Source: Cupriavidus basilensis (GTDB lineage Bacteria; Pseudomonadota; Gammaproteobacteria; Burkholderiales; Burkholderiaceae). Taken from it: DNA of 64,000 bases. The notes under the pieces were generated by a model. That model saw only the letters and a program-made list of their open reading frames with translations, had not been told where the DNA came from and made no database searches. The stretch covers positions 62,001 to 126,000 of the forward strand of contig NZ_BBQM01000020.1 in the NCBI RefSeq assembly GCF_000876015.1. Reading direction: 5' to 3'. The position numbers and the translations under genes are program-made. Shown one piece after another: positions 47,271-56,029 of this stretch. Numbering within the stretch: position 1 is the stretch's first letter; every line of letters starts with the position of its first letter.

Positions 47271-48629
47271 ATGAACGTCATCTGGGCCCGCTCGGCGGCC
47301 ATCCTGATCGTCCTCGGCCTGGCATCCGCCGGGCTGTATTTCCTGTCCGGCCCGGTGTCGGCGCTGTCGTTCCTGTGCGCCGCGCTGCTCGGCCAACTGC
47401 TGTACTACCTGTACCAGATCAACCGCCTGTGGCGGGTGCTGGACGCGCCGGCCTACGGCGAGATCCCGAGCGCGCTCGGGCTGTGGGGCGAGGTGTATTA
47501 CCGCCTGCACCGCCTGGTCAAGCGCTGGCGCATGCAGGTGCTGCAGGTGGAGCAGCAGCACACGCGCTTCATCCAGGCCATCCAGGCCTCGCCCAACGGC
47601 GTGCTGATGCTCGACGACGCCGACCAGATCGAGTGGTGCAACGACGTGGCCGAGCAGCATTTCGGCCTCAACGCGCGGCGCGACGTGCGCCAGCGCATCA
47701 CCCACCTGATCCGCCGCCCCGAGTTCGTGCAGTACCTGACGCTGCAGCGCTTCGACGATCCGCTGCTGATGCGCGACCTCGGCGAGCACAAGCGCAGCGT
47801 GATCGCCGTGCAGATCCTGCCCTACGGCGAGAACCGCAAGCTGGTGCTGACCAACGACATCACCAAGCTGGAGAACACCGAGGCCATGCGGCGCGACTTC
47901 GTCGCCAACGTCTCGCACGAGCTGAAGACGCCGCTGACGGTGCTGACCGGCTTCCTGGAAACCGTGCGCGACCTGCCGGTGTCGGAGCAGGACCGCAACC
48001 GCTACCTGGACATGATGCTGGTGCAGTCGATGCGCATGCAGCATCTGGTCGAGGACTTGCTGGTGCTGGCCAAGCTCGAGAGCGACGCGCTGCCGCCGAG
48101 CTACGACCGCGTCGACATGGCCAGCATGGCGGCCCACCTCGTGCACGATGCCGAGGCGCTGTCGCAGGGGCGCCACCAGCTCAGCGCGGACATCGACCCC
48201 GAGGTGCAGATCCGCGGCGCCGAGACCGAGCTGTTCTCCGCGTTCGGCAACCTGGTCTCGAACGCGGTGCGCTACACGCCGGACGGCGGGCGCATCGGCA
48301 TCAGGTTGAGCTACGAGAACGAGCACGCCATCTTCGCGGTCAGCGATACCGGCCTGGGCATCGCCGCCGACCACATCCCACGCCTGACCGAGCGGTTCTA
48401 CCGCGTTGACCGCAGCCGCTCGCGCGACACCGGCGGCACGGGCCTCGGGCTGGCGATCGTCAAGCACGTGCTGTCGCGCCACCATGCCGACCTGCGCATC
48501 ACCAGCGAAGTGGGGCGCGGCAGCGTGTTCCGCGTGGTGTTCCCGCCCGACCGCAGCGGCCACGCGCCGGTTCCCGCCGCGCACCCGCAGCCCGATCATT
48601 CGCGCCAGCCGCCGCAGAAGGCCGCCTGA
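47271..48629 (+). CDS. phoR: Phosphate sensor histidine kinase PhoR
   Basis: 452 residues. Two N-terminal membrane segments (ARSAAILIVLGLASAGLYFL and PVSALSFLCAALLGQLLYYL), then a PAS domain (RFIQAIQASPNGVLMLDDAD). The phosphorylated histidine is in FVANVSHELKTPLTVLTGFL. The ATPase domain has the N box NLVSNAVRYTPDGG, G1 VSDTGLGIA and G2 GGTGLGLAIVKHVL. It phosphorylates PhoB at low phosphate. Has a candidate PHO box of its own. Convergent with ppk. Confidence 0.95.
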   Translation: MNVIWARSAAILIVLGLASAGLYFLSGPVSALSFLCAALLGQLLYYLYQINRLWRVLDAPAYGEIPSALGLWGEVYYRLHRLVKRWRMQVLQVEQQHTRFIQAIQASPNGVLMLDDADQIEWCNDVAEQHFGLNARRDVRQRITHLIRRPEFVQYLTLQRFDDPLLMRDLGEHKRSVIAVQILPYGENRKLVLTNDITKLENTEAMRRDFVANVSHELKTPLTVLTGFLETVRDLPVSEQDRNRYLDMMLVQSMRMQHLVEDLLVLAKLESDALPPSYDRVDMASMAAHLVHDAEALSQGRHQLSADIDPEVQIRGAETELFSAFGNLVSNAVRYTPDGGRIGIRLSYENEHAIFAVSDTGLGIAADHIPRLTERFYRVDRSRSRDTGGTGLGLAIVKHVLSRHHADLRITSEVGRGSVFRVVFPPDRSGHAPVPAAHPQPDHSRQPPQKAA

Positions 48630-48636
48630 ACGGCAA

Positions 48637-48706
48637 GGCCGCGCGCCGGGACCGGACATGCCGGCCTCCGGCGCGCGGCCGCCGCGGCACGCCGGGCGTG
48701 CCGCGG
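48637..48706. terminator. Two GC-rich hairpins between phoR and ppk
   Basis: Stem 1: GGCCGCGCGCCGG (48637-48649) with complement at 48668-48680 (13 bp, 18-nt loop). Stem 2: CCGCGGCACGC (48682-48692) with complement at 48696-48706 (11 bp, loop CGG). No T-run on either side. They occupy the convergent gap, so a shared transcription barrier is likely. Confidence 0.5.
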
Positions 48707-48737
48707 GTGATTTGCGTGCGGTATTTCGCCGCCGGCG

Positions 48738-50822
48738 TCAGGCCGCGGCGAACATCGCCAGCAGATCGTTCTGGCTGACGTGCGGCTGCCTGGACTTGGT
48801 GTGCTTGCGCAGGTAGGTGCCGTCGGACTGCATGACCCAGGCCGAGGCGTTGTCTTCCAGGTGCACGCGCAGGCTTTCCTTGATCACGCGCGCCTTGAGG
48901 GCCTTGTCCAGCACCGGGAACGCCACTTCCACGCGGCGGAACAGGTTGCGGTCCATCCAGTCCGCGCTGGACAGGTAGGTCACTTCGGCGCCGTCGGCCA
49001 GGAAGTAGTAGACGCGGTGATGCTCGAGGAAGCGCCCGACGATGGAGCGCACCGAGATGTTCTCCGACATGCCCGGCACGCCGGGCCGCAGCGCGCATAC
49101 GCCGCGCACGATCAGGTCGATCTTCACGCCCGCGCGCGAGGCCTTGTAGAGCTCGTCGATGATGGACGGCTCGAGCAGCGCGTTCATCTTGGCGATGATG
49201 CGCGCGCGCTTGCCGGCGCGGGCGTTGCGGGCCTCGGCGCGGATGTGCTCCACCAGGTTGCTGTGCATCGTGAACGGCGACTGCCACAGGTGGTTCAGGC
49301 GGATCGTGCCGGCGGTGCCGGTGAGCAGCTGGAACACGTGCTGCACGTCCTCGCAGATTTCCTCGTTGGCGGTCAGCAGGCCGAAGTCGGTGTACAGCCG
49401 GGCGGTGCGCGGATGGTAGTTGCCGGTGCCGAGGTGGGCGTAGCGGCGCAGCTTGAACTGCTTGCTCTTGGCGCCGGTCAGCTCGCGCCGCACAATCAGC
49501 AGCATCTTGGCGTGGCACTTGTGGCCCACCACGCCGTAGACCACGTGGGCGCCGGCCGATTCGAGCCGCTCGGCCCAGTTGATGTTGGTCTCTTCGTCGA
49601 AGCGCGCCAGCAGCTCTACCACCACCGTGACTTCCTTGCCGTTGCGCGCCGCGGTCATCAGCGCCTCCATCACCGGCGACTCGTTGCCGGTGCGGTAGAC
49701 GGTCTGCTTGATGGCCACCACGGCGGGATCGACCGCGGCCTGCTGCAGCAGGTCCAGCACCGAGCTGAAACTCTCGTAGGGATGGTGCAGCAGCACGTCC
49801 TGCTGGCGGATCGCGTCGAACATCGGCACGCCCGGCGTGAACACCTTGACCGGCGCGGGCACGTGCGGCGGGAACTTGAGGGCAGGGCGGTCCACCAGGT
49901 CGGGGATCTGCATGAGCCGCACCAGGTTGACCGGGCCGCTCACGCGGTAGACGTCCTGCTCGCCGAGCCCCGATTCGAGCAGCAGGCGGCGCGCGATCGC
50001 CGGCGGCGTGTCGGAGGAAATCTCCAGGCGCACGGTGTCGCCGAAATGGCGCGCCGGCAGCTCGCCCTGCAGCGCTTCGCGCAGGTCGGTGATGTCGTCC
50101 TCGGAGACGAACAGGTCGGAGTTGCGGGTCACGCGGAACTGGTAGCAGCCGTTGACCTGGATGGCGGGGAACAGCTCGTGCACGAAGCCCTGCATGAACG
50201 ACGACAGCAGCACGAAGCCGTAGGGGAAGCCGGACAGCTCCTCGGGCATGCGCACCATGCGCGGCAGCGCGCGCGGGGCCTGCACGATGGCGAGGTCGGC
50301 CTCGCGGCCGAAGGCGTCCTTGCCCGAGAGCTCGACCACGAAGTTCAGGCTCTTGTTGAGCACGCGCGGGAACGGATGGGCCGGATCGAGCGCGATCGGC
50401 GTGAGCACCGGGCCCAGCTCGCGCAGGAAGAAGCTGCGCGCCCATTCGCGCTGCGCGTCGTTCCAGGTCGAGGTCAGGTGGAAGAACACGCCCTCCTTCT
50501 CCAGGAGGGGGAAAATCACGTTCTGCAGCATGTCATACTGCGAGGCCACGAGTTTCTGCATGCGCTCGGTGACGAGCTGGTAGGCCTGCTGCAGCGAGAG
50601 GCCGTCGGGCGTGATGCCGGACGGATTGTCGCGCATCTGTTCCTTGAGCCCGGCCATGCGGATCTCGAAGAACTCGTCCAGATTGCTTGAAACGATGCAG
50701 ATGAACTTGAGCCGCTCCAGCAGCGGTACCTTGGGGTCAGCGGCCTGCGCCATCACGCGCGAATTGAATTCCAGGAGGCCCAGCTCGCGATTGAGCAGCG
50801 CGCCGGGGGGGCTAGTCGACAT
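48738..50822 (-). CDS. ppk: Polyphosphate kinase 1
   Basis: 694 residues from ATG at 50822 (MSTSPPGALLNRELGLLEFN), which has AGAAGG eight bases upstream; an ATG six bases earlier and one at 50861 are alternatives. Family features: NRELGLLEFNSRV and FICIVSSNLDEFFEIRM at the N terminus, and the active-site segment YAHLGTGNYHPRTARLYTD containing the phosphorylated histidine region. It makes polyphosphate from ATP reversibly. Divergent from ppx, with 184 bp between; PhoB-like half-sites lie in that region. Confidence 0.95.
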   Translation of the reverse strand: MSTSPPGALLNRELGLLEFNSRVMAQAADPKVPLLERLKFICIVSSNLDEFFEIRMAGLKEQMRDNPSGITPDGLSLQQAYQLVTERMQKLVASQYDMLQNVIFPLLEKEGVFFHLTSTWNDAQREWARSFFLRELGPVLTPIALDPAHPFPRVLNKSLNFVVELSGKDAFGREADLAIVQAPRALPRMVRMPEELSGFPYGFVLLSSFMQGFVHELFPAIQVNGCYQFRVTRNSDLFVSEDDITDLREALQGELPARHFGDTVRLEISSDTPPAIARRLLLESGLGEQDVYRVSGPVNLVRLMQIPDLVDRPALKFPPHVPAPVKVFTPGVPMFDAIRQQDVLLHHPYESFSSVLDLLQQAAVDPAVVAIKQTVYRTGNESPVMEALMTAARNGKEVTVVVELLARFDEETNINWAERLESAGAHVVYGVVGHKCHAKMLLIVRRELTGAKSKQFKLRRYAHLGTGNYHPRTARLYTDFGLLTANEEICEDVQHVFQLLTGTAGTIRLNHLWQSPFTMHSNLVEHIRAEARNARAGKRARIIAKMNALLEPSIIDELYKASRAGVKIDLIVRGVCALRPGVPGMSENISVRSIVGRFLEHHRVYYFLADGAEVTYLSSADWMDRNLFRRVEVAFPVLDKALKARVIKESLRVHLEDNASAWVMQSDGTYLRKHTKSRQPHVSQNDLLAMFAAA

Positions 50823-50867
50823 TGGCATGACCTTCTTATGGTGATGCGGCGACTTTTTCATAGAATC

Positions 50868-50899
50868 GTGTCAGATTGATGACAAAGTGATTTTGTCAT
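50868..50899. promoter_or_regulatory. Candidate PhoB site between ppk and ppx
   Basis: On the minus strand TTGTCAT-CAAT-CTGACAC (50868-50885) fits two half-sites in 11-bp phase (6/7 and 5/7), facing ppk. An inverted repeat ATGACAAA (50879-50886) and TTTGTCAT (50892-50899) overlaps it, so one half-site also points to ppx. Weaker than the pstS and phoR boxes. Confidence 0.45.
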
Positions 50900-51006
50900 G
50901 ATGTCGACACGATAAAGACATATTTTCTGTTCCCGGGCGCATGGCGTCCCGTGACACTGCTAACTGTGCCGCGCCGTGCGGCCGCTATCCAGATTTCCCT
51001 ACCGCG

Positions 51007-52539
51007 ATGAACCAAAACCCACGCTTGCTGGCCGCCGTCGACATGGGCTCCAACAGCTTCCGCCTGATGATCGGCCGGGTCGACGAAAGCCAGACCGCGT
51101 CCGGCACGGCGAGCCAGATCTTCCAGGTCGACGCCCTGCGCGAGCCGGTGCGCCTGGCGGCGGGTCTGACGCCCGACAAGTACCTCGACCAGCCGGCCCG
51201 CCGGCGCGGCATCGATGCCTTGCGGCGCTTCGGCGACCGCCTGCGCGACTTCTCCGCCGACCACGTGCGCGCGGTGGCCACCAACACCCTGCGCGTGGCC
51301 AAGAACGCCTCGGAGTTCCTGATCGAGGCGGAGAACGCGCTCGGCTTCCCGATCGAGGTGATCGCCGGGCGCGAGGAAGCGCGGCTGATCTACCTGGGCG
51401 CCTCGCACGACGCGCCGGCCTGCACCGGCAACCGGCTGGTGGTGGACATCGGCGGCGGCTCGACCGAGTTCATCATCGGCAACGGCTACTCGTCCAAGCT
51501 GATGGAGAGCCTCTACATCGGCTGCGTCTCGCACAGCCGGCAGTTCTTCCCGAGCGGCAACGTCGACGAATACGCGATGAAGCAGGCCGAGCTGGCCGCG
51601 CGCCGCGAGATCCAGGTGCTGGTGCGCCAGTACCGCGCCGCCGGCTGGCAGCAGGCGGTGGGCTCGTCGGGCACCGCGCGCGCGCTGGCCGAGCTGATCG
51701 AGCTCAACGGCATGAACGACAACCCGGCCGAGCACGGCATCACGCGCGAGGGCCTGGAGCGCCTGAAGCGCGCGCTGGTCAAGGCGGAGAACGCCAACCG
51801 CGTCAAGCTGGTGGGGCTCAAGGCGGACCGCATCCCGGTGCTGCCGGGCGGCCTGTCGATCATGCTCGGCGTGTTCGCCGAGCTGGACATCGAGCGCATG
51901 GACGTCACCGACGGCGCGCTGCGCCTGGGCGTGCTGTACGACCTGCTGGGGCGCACGCACCACGAGGACATGCGCACCATCACGGTGGACCAGTTCATGC
52001 GGCGCTACGGCGTCGACCGCGCGCAGGCGCTGCGCGTGCAGCAGGCCGCGCTGGGGCTGCTGGCGCAGTTCCCGGAGCCGCGCCACGAGCGGCGCGACGA
52101 CAACCTCGCGCTATTGGGCTGGGCCGCCGGCCTGCACGAGATCGGCATGAGCATCTCGCACAGCGGCTATCACAAGCACTCGGCCTACATCGCCACCCAT
52201 GCCGACATGCCGGGCTTCTCGAAGACCGACCAGGCGCGGCTGGCCACGCTGCTGCTCGGCCATGCCGGCAAGCTGGGCAAGCTGTCGGGCAGCGGCAAGT
52301 TCGTGGACTGGCGCATGCTGTTCAGCCTGCGGCTGGCCTTCGTGCTGTGCCGGCGCCGCGCCGACGAGCCGCTGCCGGACATCACCGTGGGCCAGCGCTC
52401 GGACGCGCTCGACGACGGTTTCGAGGTGCGCCTGCCCAAGGCCTGGATCGAAGCCAATCCGCTGGTCGAATACAGCCTGGCGCAGGAGGCCGACGAGTGG
52501 GAGCGCATCGGCAAGCGCTACAAGGTGGTGTACGCCTGA
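51007..52539 (+). CDS. ppx: Exopolyphosphatase
   Basis: 510 residues, close to E. coli PPX. ASKHA phosphatase motifs: LAAVDMGSNSFRLMIGRVD at the N terminus, LVVDIGGGSTEFIIGNG, and SSGTARALAELI. The C-terminal HD-like region contains LHEIGMSISHSGYHKHSAY. It removes terminal phosphate from polyphosphate and may hydrolyse pppGpp. The start at 51007 is chosen because ASKHA motif 1 then lies ~10 residues in; the in-frame ATG at 50941 adds 22 residues without known features. Divergent from ppk. Confidence 0.93.
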   Translation: MNQNPRLLAAVDMGSNSFRLMIGRVDESQTASGTASQIFQVDALREPVRLAAGLTPDKYLDQPARRRGIDALRRFGDRLRDFSADHVRAVATNTLRVAKNASEFLIEAENALGFPIEVIAGREEARLIYLGASHDAPACTGNRLVVDIGGGSTEFIIGNGYSSKLMESLYIGCVSHSRQFFPSGNVDEYAMKQAELAARREIQVLVRQYRAAGWQQAVGSSGTARALAELIELNGMNDNPAEHGITREGLERLKRALVKAENANRVKLVGLKADRIPVLPGGLSIMLGVFAELDIERMDVTDGALRLGVLYDLLGRTHHEDMRTITVDQFMRRYGVDRAQALRVQQAALGLLAQFPEPRHERRDDNLALLGWAAGLHEIGMSISHSGYHKHSAYIATHADMPGFSKTDQARLATLLLGHAGKLGKLSGSGKFVDWRMLFSLRLAFVLCRRRADEPLPDITVGQRSDALDDGFEVRLPKAWIEANPLVEYSLAQEADEWERIGKRYKVVYA

Positions 52540-52642
52540 ACGGCGCATGGCGAAGGCGGGAGGGCAGGAGCGCCCCGCCCGCGGCCACCGCTGGCCCGGC
52601 CCGCGCGAACGGCGGCCGTCCGCGCTGCGCCGCGCGCGGTGC

Positions 52643-53497
52643 TCAGACGCCGCGGTTCAGGCCGAGGAAGTGGCGCGCGTAGCGCGGGTTCATGTCGTTG
52701 ACGCGCAGCAGCGTGAGGAAGTCCGCCACGTTGAAGTCGGGGTCCCAGGCCGGCATGCCGCAGATGCGGGCGCCGAGGCGCAGGTAGCCCTTGATGAGCG
52801 CGGGCGGCTCCACGTCGAGCGTCTGGTTCAGCTCGTCGATCGGCAGCGGCAGGCGCGGGAAGGCGTGGTATTCGATCGGTGCCAGCGCGCGTTCGGCGAA
52901 CACGCGGTACAGGCTGGCCGCATAGTGGCCGCCGTCGCTCATCGGCACGCTGGCGCAGCCCAGCATCGACTCGATGCCCCAGCGCTGCAGGTACTCGCCC
53001 AGGCCGCCCCACAGCGCCATGATGACGCTGCCCGAGCGGTAGTCGCGGTGCACGCACGAGCGGCCCAGTTCGACCATCTTGGGCTTCAGGTGGGCCAGGC
53101 GCACGAGGTCGAATTCCGACTCGGCGTACAGGCAGCCGATGCGCTTGGCCTGGTGCGGCGCCATCACGCGGTAGGTGCCGACGACCTTGAGCGTGGCGAG
53201 GTCGCGCACGATCAGGTGGTCGCAATAGGCATCGAACATGTCCACGTCGAGTTCGTGCGCGGACGGGTTCAGCCGCGCGCCCATTTCCTCGGCGAAGACC
53301 TTGTAGCGCAGGCGCTGGGCCTCGACTACTTCATCCTGGTGGCGCGCCCACGCCACGCTGAAAGCAGGCTGTTCATGCGCTTGGGCATGTGCTTGCGCAG
53401 GTGGCGGGCGATGAAGACGCCTCCGCGCCGAATGGCCGGCTTGGCCATTGGGCAGGGAATCGAACAACGGCTGGGTGGGCGTTGGGAGATCTCGCAT
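52643..53497 (-). CDS. olsB: OlsB-like GNAT acyltransferase (ornithine lipid synthesis)
   Basis: 284 residues from ATG at 53497 (MRDLPTPTQPLFDSL) with AAAGGA eight bases upstream. Core of the OlsB family: EAQRLRYKVFAEEMGARLN, DMFDAYCDHLIVRDL, VVGTYRVMAP, and ELGRSCVHRDYRSGSVIMAL. The family transfers a 3-hydroxyacyl group from ACP to the alpha-amino group of ornithine, giving lyso-ornithine lipid; no OlsA (second acyltransferase) gene is adjacent. Ornithine lipids replace phospholipids under phosphate limitation in several bacteria, which fits its place beside the pho genes and a candidate PHO box upstream. Related hemolysin-like GNAT proteins cannot be excluded. Confidence 0.72.
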   Translation of the reverse strand: MRDLPTPTQPLFDSLPNGQAGHSARRRLHRPPPAQAHAQAHEQPAFSVAWARHQDEVVEAQRLRYKVFAEEMGARLNPSAHELDVDMFDAYCDHLIVRDLATLKVVGTYRVMAPHQAKRIGCLYAESEFDLVRLAHLKPKMVELGRSCVHRDYRSGSVIMALWGGLGEYLQRWGIESMLGCASVPMSDGGHYAASLYRVFAERALAPIEYHAFPRLPLPIDELNQTLDVEPPALIKGYLRLGARICGMPAWDPDFNVADFLTLLRVNDMNPRYARHFLGLNRGV

Positions 53498-53549
53498 CAG
53501 TATGTCCTTTAGGTGACGAAACTGTTGCAACCGAATGTAGATACGGCAG

Positions 53550-53578
53550 GTGACAGTGCCGTGAAGCGGTCATGACGG
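53550..53578 (-). promoter_or_regulatory. Candidate PHO box upstream of olsB
   Basis: Minus strand CCGTCAT-GACC-GCTTCAC-GGCA-CTGTCAC: three units in 11-bp phase, 6/7, 3/7 and 6/7 to the consensus. The middle unit GCTTCAC is the same variant that appears in the phoR box. It ends about 50 bp before the olsB ATG. Confidence 0.5.
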
Positions 53579-53676
53579 TTCGGTGACTGTACAACGGCGC
53601 GCGCCACCTCTGCAACGGCAGTGTTGCCTGGATGGCACCGGCGGCGGCGCCGGGGCTCCGGCGCGCGGCGTTGGCG

Positions 53677-54153
53677 CTAGAGGAATTCGGGGTTGATCAC
53701 GGCCCGCAGCACGACCTGCGATTCGCTTTCGCGGGTGCGGCCGGACAGCCACCAGATGCCGCTCTTGCGCACGCTCCAGTTGATCTCGGAGCCCGCCAGC
53801 AGCAGGCTGGCCAGGCGCCCGAGCCAGGGCTGGTGGCCGACCACCACGGTGTGCTCGGCGCCCTGCGGCCAGTCGATGGCGGCCAGCACCGCGCTGACGT
53901 CCGCGCCGGGCGCGAGGTCGGGCAGCACTTCGGCGTTCTCGCGCAGCGCGGCGGCGGTTTCGCGCGTGCGCAGCGCGGGGCTGCACACCACGCGCGCGCC
54001 GGGCGGCAGATGCGCGCGCAGCCATGCGGCGGACGCATCGGCCTGCTTGTGGCCGCGCCGCGTCAGCGGGCGCTGCAGGTCGGCATTGCGGGTCAGGCCG
54101 AGCGCGGCGGGCAGTTCCTCGGCTTCGGCGTGGCGCCACAGGATCAGGTTCAT
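53677..54153 (-). CDS. sixA: SixA-type phosphohistidine phosphatase
   Basis: 158 residues. The histidine phosphatase RHG-type motif is at the N terminus (MNLILWRHAEAEELPAALGL), with the second arginine in VVCSPALRTRETAAAL and the second histidine in TVVVGHQPWLGRLASLLL. The length fits SixA (about 160). In E. coli SixA acts on phosphohistidine in the nitrogen-related phosphotransferase system and earlier on ArcB. It follows olsB's promoter region on the same strand; no functional link to phosphate sensing is shown. Confidence 0.85.
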   Translation of the reverse strand: MNLILWRHAEAEELPAALGLTRNADLQRPLTRRGHKQADASAAWLRAHLPPGARVVCSPALRTRETAAALRENAEVLPDLAPGADVSAVLAAIDWPQGAEHTVVVGHQPWLGRLASLLLAGSEINWSVRKSGIWWLSGRTRESESQVVLRAVINPEFL

Positions 54154-54552
54154 GGCAGCGGGGAAAATCGCGGGATGGGGTGGCGGGGCGAGGTCGGCAA
54201 CGGAGCGGACGGCACGAGGAGTATGGCGACGCGCGCCGCGGCGCGCAAGGCGGGCAAACACCCGCCGGATGCGCCCGAGCGTTGCACGCCGGCATGACGG
54301 CCATGTGACCGGCGGGACATGCGTGGAGGCGCGGCAGCGCGGCGGGCGGAGCAGTCGTGCGGGAATGCGGGGGAGGGGGACGCGCGGATGTCGGATGCGC
54401 GGATATGACGCTGCCGCCGAAGCCGGTCTGTGCGGGAACGCACATCCGGACCGCGGCGGCACGACACCGCTCCGGGGCAGGGCCGCGCCGGGCGGCGCCC
54501 TCGGGAAGCGGTCAGGCGCGGCGTCCGCCGTGGCGGCGGGCGCCGCAGAGCA
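54154..54552. other. Intergenic region between sixA and infA
   Basis: About 400 bp without a supported gene. It contains a hairpin TGTGCG-GGAA-CGCACA (54429-54444) extended by CGGTC/GACCG, without a T-run, perhaps the end of the infA transcript. No clear promoter for sixA is visible. Confidence 0.5.
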
Positions 54553-54774
54553 TCAGGCCTTGTGGCGGAAGTTGATGCGGCCCTTGGTCAGGTCGTAGGG
54601 CGACATTTCCAGCGTCACGCGGTCGCCGGCCAGGATGCGGATGCGGTGCTTCTGCATCTTGCCCGACGCATAGGCCCAGATCTCCACGCCGTTTTCCAGC
54701 GTGACGCGGTAACGGTTGTCGGGCAGGGCTTCCGAGACAACACCGCCAAATTCAATCAGTTCTTCCTTAGCCAA
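54553..54774 (-). CDS. infA: Translation initiation factor IF-1 (stand-alone paralogue)
   Basis: 73 residues from a TTG start at 54774, with AAAGGA upstream; no ATG is in a usable place. OB-fold sequence: MAKEELIEFGGVVSEALPDN, RVTLENGVEIWAYASGKMQK, and HRIRILAGDRVTLEMSPYD. Betaproteobacteria commonly have one infA in the ribosomal protein operon and a second, divergent one alone; the TKGRINFRHK C terminus suggests the latter. IF-1 binds the 30S A site during initiation. No ribosomal protein genes are near. Confidence 0.9.
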   Translation of the reverse strand: MAKEELIEFGGVVSEALPDNRYRVTLENGVEIWAYASGKMQKHRIRILAGDRVTLEMSPYDLTKGRINFRHKA

Positions 54775-55493
54775 TCTCTTTCCTTTACTGCAGCCGGGGC
54801 TGCATGAATGTCGGTAAATCCGGTGAGGCGGGTGCCGGCTTGCCGCCGGCGTTTCCGCAAGGTCCGGGTGCCGGCAGTGACAAGCGCCGGCTTGCTTGGG
54901 TGCGCCGAAGGTTGCGAAGAGGCAAGCTGACCCGGACCGGCACGGCAACTGCGCGTGCAATGAGGTCCACGTTAGGGAATCGCCAGGGGGCGCGTCAGAG
55001 CCCGGCCGATTGCCTTGCCGGTTGCGGCCGCGTGCCAAGGCGGCCGTGCTACCGTGGTGGGCGCGGAGCGATGCGAGGGCAGGATGCTTCCGGTGGCTCG
55101 CCGGCACTGCGCCGCAAAGCGTGCTGCAAAGCGGCATCCGGCAGGGGCGCCCGGTTACAGGGCATGCTGCATTCACCCCGGGCTAACGCGCGATTGTACC
55201 ATGAGCGGGCCCGGCAGGCGCGCCAGCATGCCGGCGCGCCGGCACTTGCGTGGCCGGTGCGGGTGGGGCGGAAAGCATGCGGGAGGACGGAAGGCAGGCC
55301 GCGGAGTGACGCGGGCGGCGCCTGGCCGTGTCCAGAGCCGGCGGCGGTCCTTGTGCGGGGCAAGGCATCCCGCGCGTTTGCCGCGGCGGTGCATTGTTGC
55401 GGTGCGGCGAAGGTCGCGGCGGCTGCACGAAAGTGGCGCGTGCCTCATCTTCCAGTGCCTGCTCGCGGCGCGCGGCGCACGAAAAAACGCGCG
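54775..55493. other. Long intergenic region upstream of infA
   Basis: About 720 bp with no gene I can support. The infA frame stays open to 55176 upstream but that extension has no resemblance to IF-1 and a low-complexity, cysteine- and proline-rich composition, so it is probably untranslated leader. On the minus strand TACAAT occurs near 55194-55199, but without a convincing -35. Confidence 0.5.
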
Positions 55494-55524
55494 AAAAAAA
55501 GGCTTAGACCCGATGGTCTAAGCC
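55494..55524 (-). terminator. Intrinsic terminator of tRNA-Pro
   Basis: Minus strand: GGCTTAGACC, loop ATCG, GGTCTAAGCC (10-bp stem between 55501-55510 and 55515-55524), followed by seven T (plus-strand A at 55494-55500). Confidence 0.92.
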
Positions 55525-55545
55525 TTTGATCTCATTGCCAAATAC

Positions 55546-55622
55546 TGGTCGGGGCGACATGATTCGAACATGCGACCCTCTGATCCCAAATCAGATGCGC
55601 TACCAGGCTGCGCTACGCCCCG
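55546..55622 (-). tRNA. tRNA-Pro (anticodon TGG)
   Basis: 77 nt on the minus strand with encoded CCA. Acceptor CGGGGCG/CGCCCCG, D arm with GCAGCCTGGTAGCGC, anticodon stem CTGAT/ATCAG with loop TTTGGG-type containing TGG, T arm GCATGTTCGAATCATGT. Reads CCN proline codons. Own promoter (55632-55661) and terminator. Confidence 0.95.
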
Positions 55623-55631
55623 AAGCGGCGA

Positions 55632-55661
55632 ATTGTAGCCCGGCGCGGGGGCGGGGGTCAA
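55632..55661 (-). promoter_or_regulatory. Promoter of tRNA-Pro
   Basis: Minus strand TTGACC (55656-55661) and TACAAT (55632-55637), 18-bp G/C-rich spacer; the tRNA 5' end is 10 bp beyond the -10. Confidence 0.7.
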
Positions 55662-55739
55662 ACTTTGTTTGGCTTGCCGGGCAGGCTGCCCGGCACCGCC
55701 GGCGCGGCTGCCGCCGCCATCGGAAGGGATCGGGTCCGC

Positions 55740-55767
55740 TTGACTTGAGCGCGAGCGCTGACATAAT
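55740..55767 (+). promoter_or_regulatory. Promoter of the diguanylate cyclase gene
   Basis: TTGACT (55740-55745) and CATAAT (55762-55767), 16-bp spacer. It would give a ~255-nt leader before the ATG at 56030; that leader (55774-56029) shows several G/C stems but no c-di-GMP riboswitch signature that I could recognise. Confidence 0.5.
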
Positions 55768-56029
55768 CCGCACACCCCGGCAGCCACGCTCCCGCGCCCG
55801 GTCAGGCGCAGGGCGGGCGGGCCGCCGGCGGCCCGCGGCCATGAAAACAGGGCCGCAGCAACGACCACAAGAGCGCCCCGCCACGATAGCGGGGCCTGCC
55901 CCAGACCGCCGGGGCGCAAGGAAGGCGGCCGATGTGCAAAAAGAATGGCGCAAACCTTCCGGGCTGCGGGTCCCGGGAGGCGCATGGCGGCGCGACGTAG
56001 CGCCGCCTGCCAAGTTGGACGGGGAAATC

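Noticed and set aside
54775..55176. N-terminal extension of infA by ~134 codons
   Set aside because: IF-1 proteins are about 72 residues; the extension has no OB-fold or other features, while a TTG with ribosome-binding site gives the normal length.
55774..56029. c-di-GMP riboswitch in the leader of the GGDEF gene
   Set aside because: A GCAAACC string occurs but the conserved GEMM core (second helix and tetraloop receptor) is not found.
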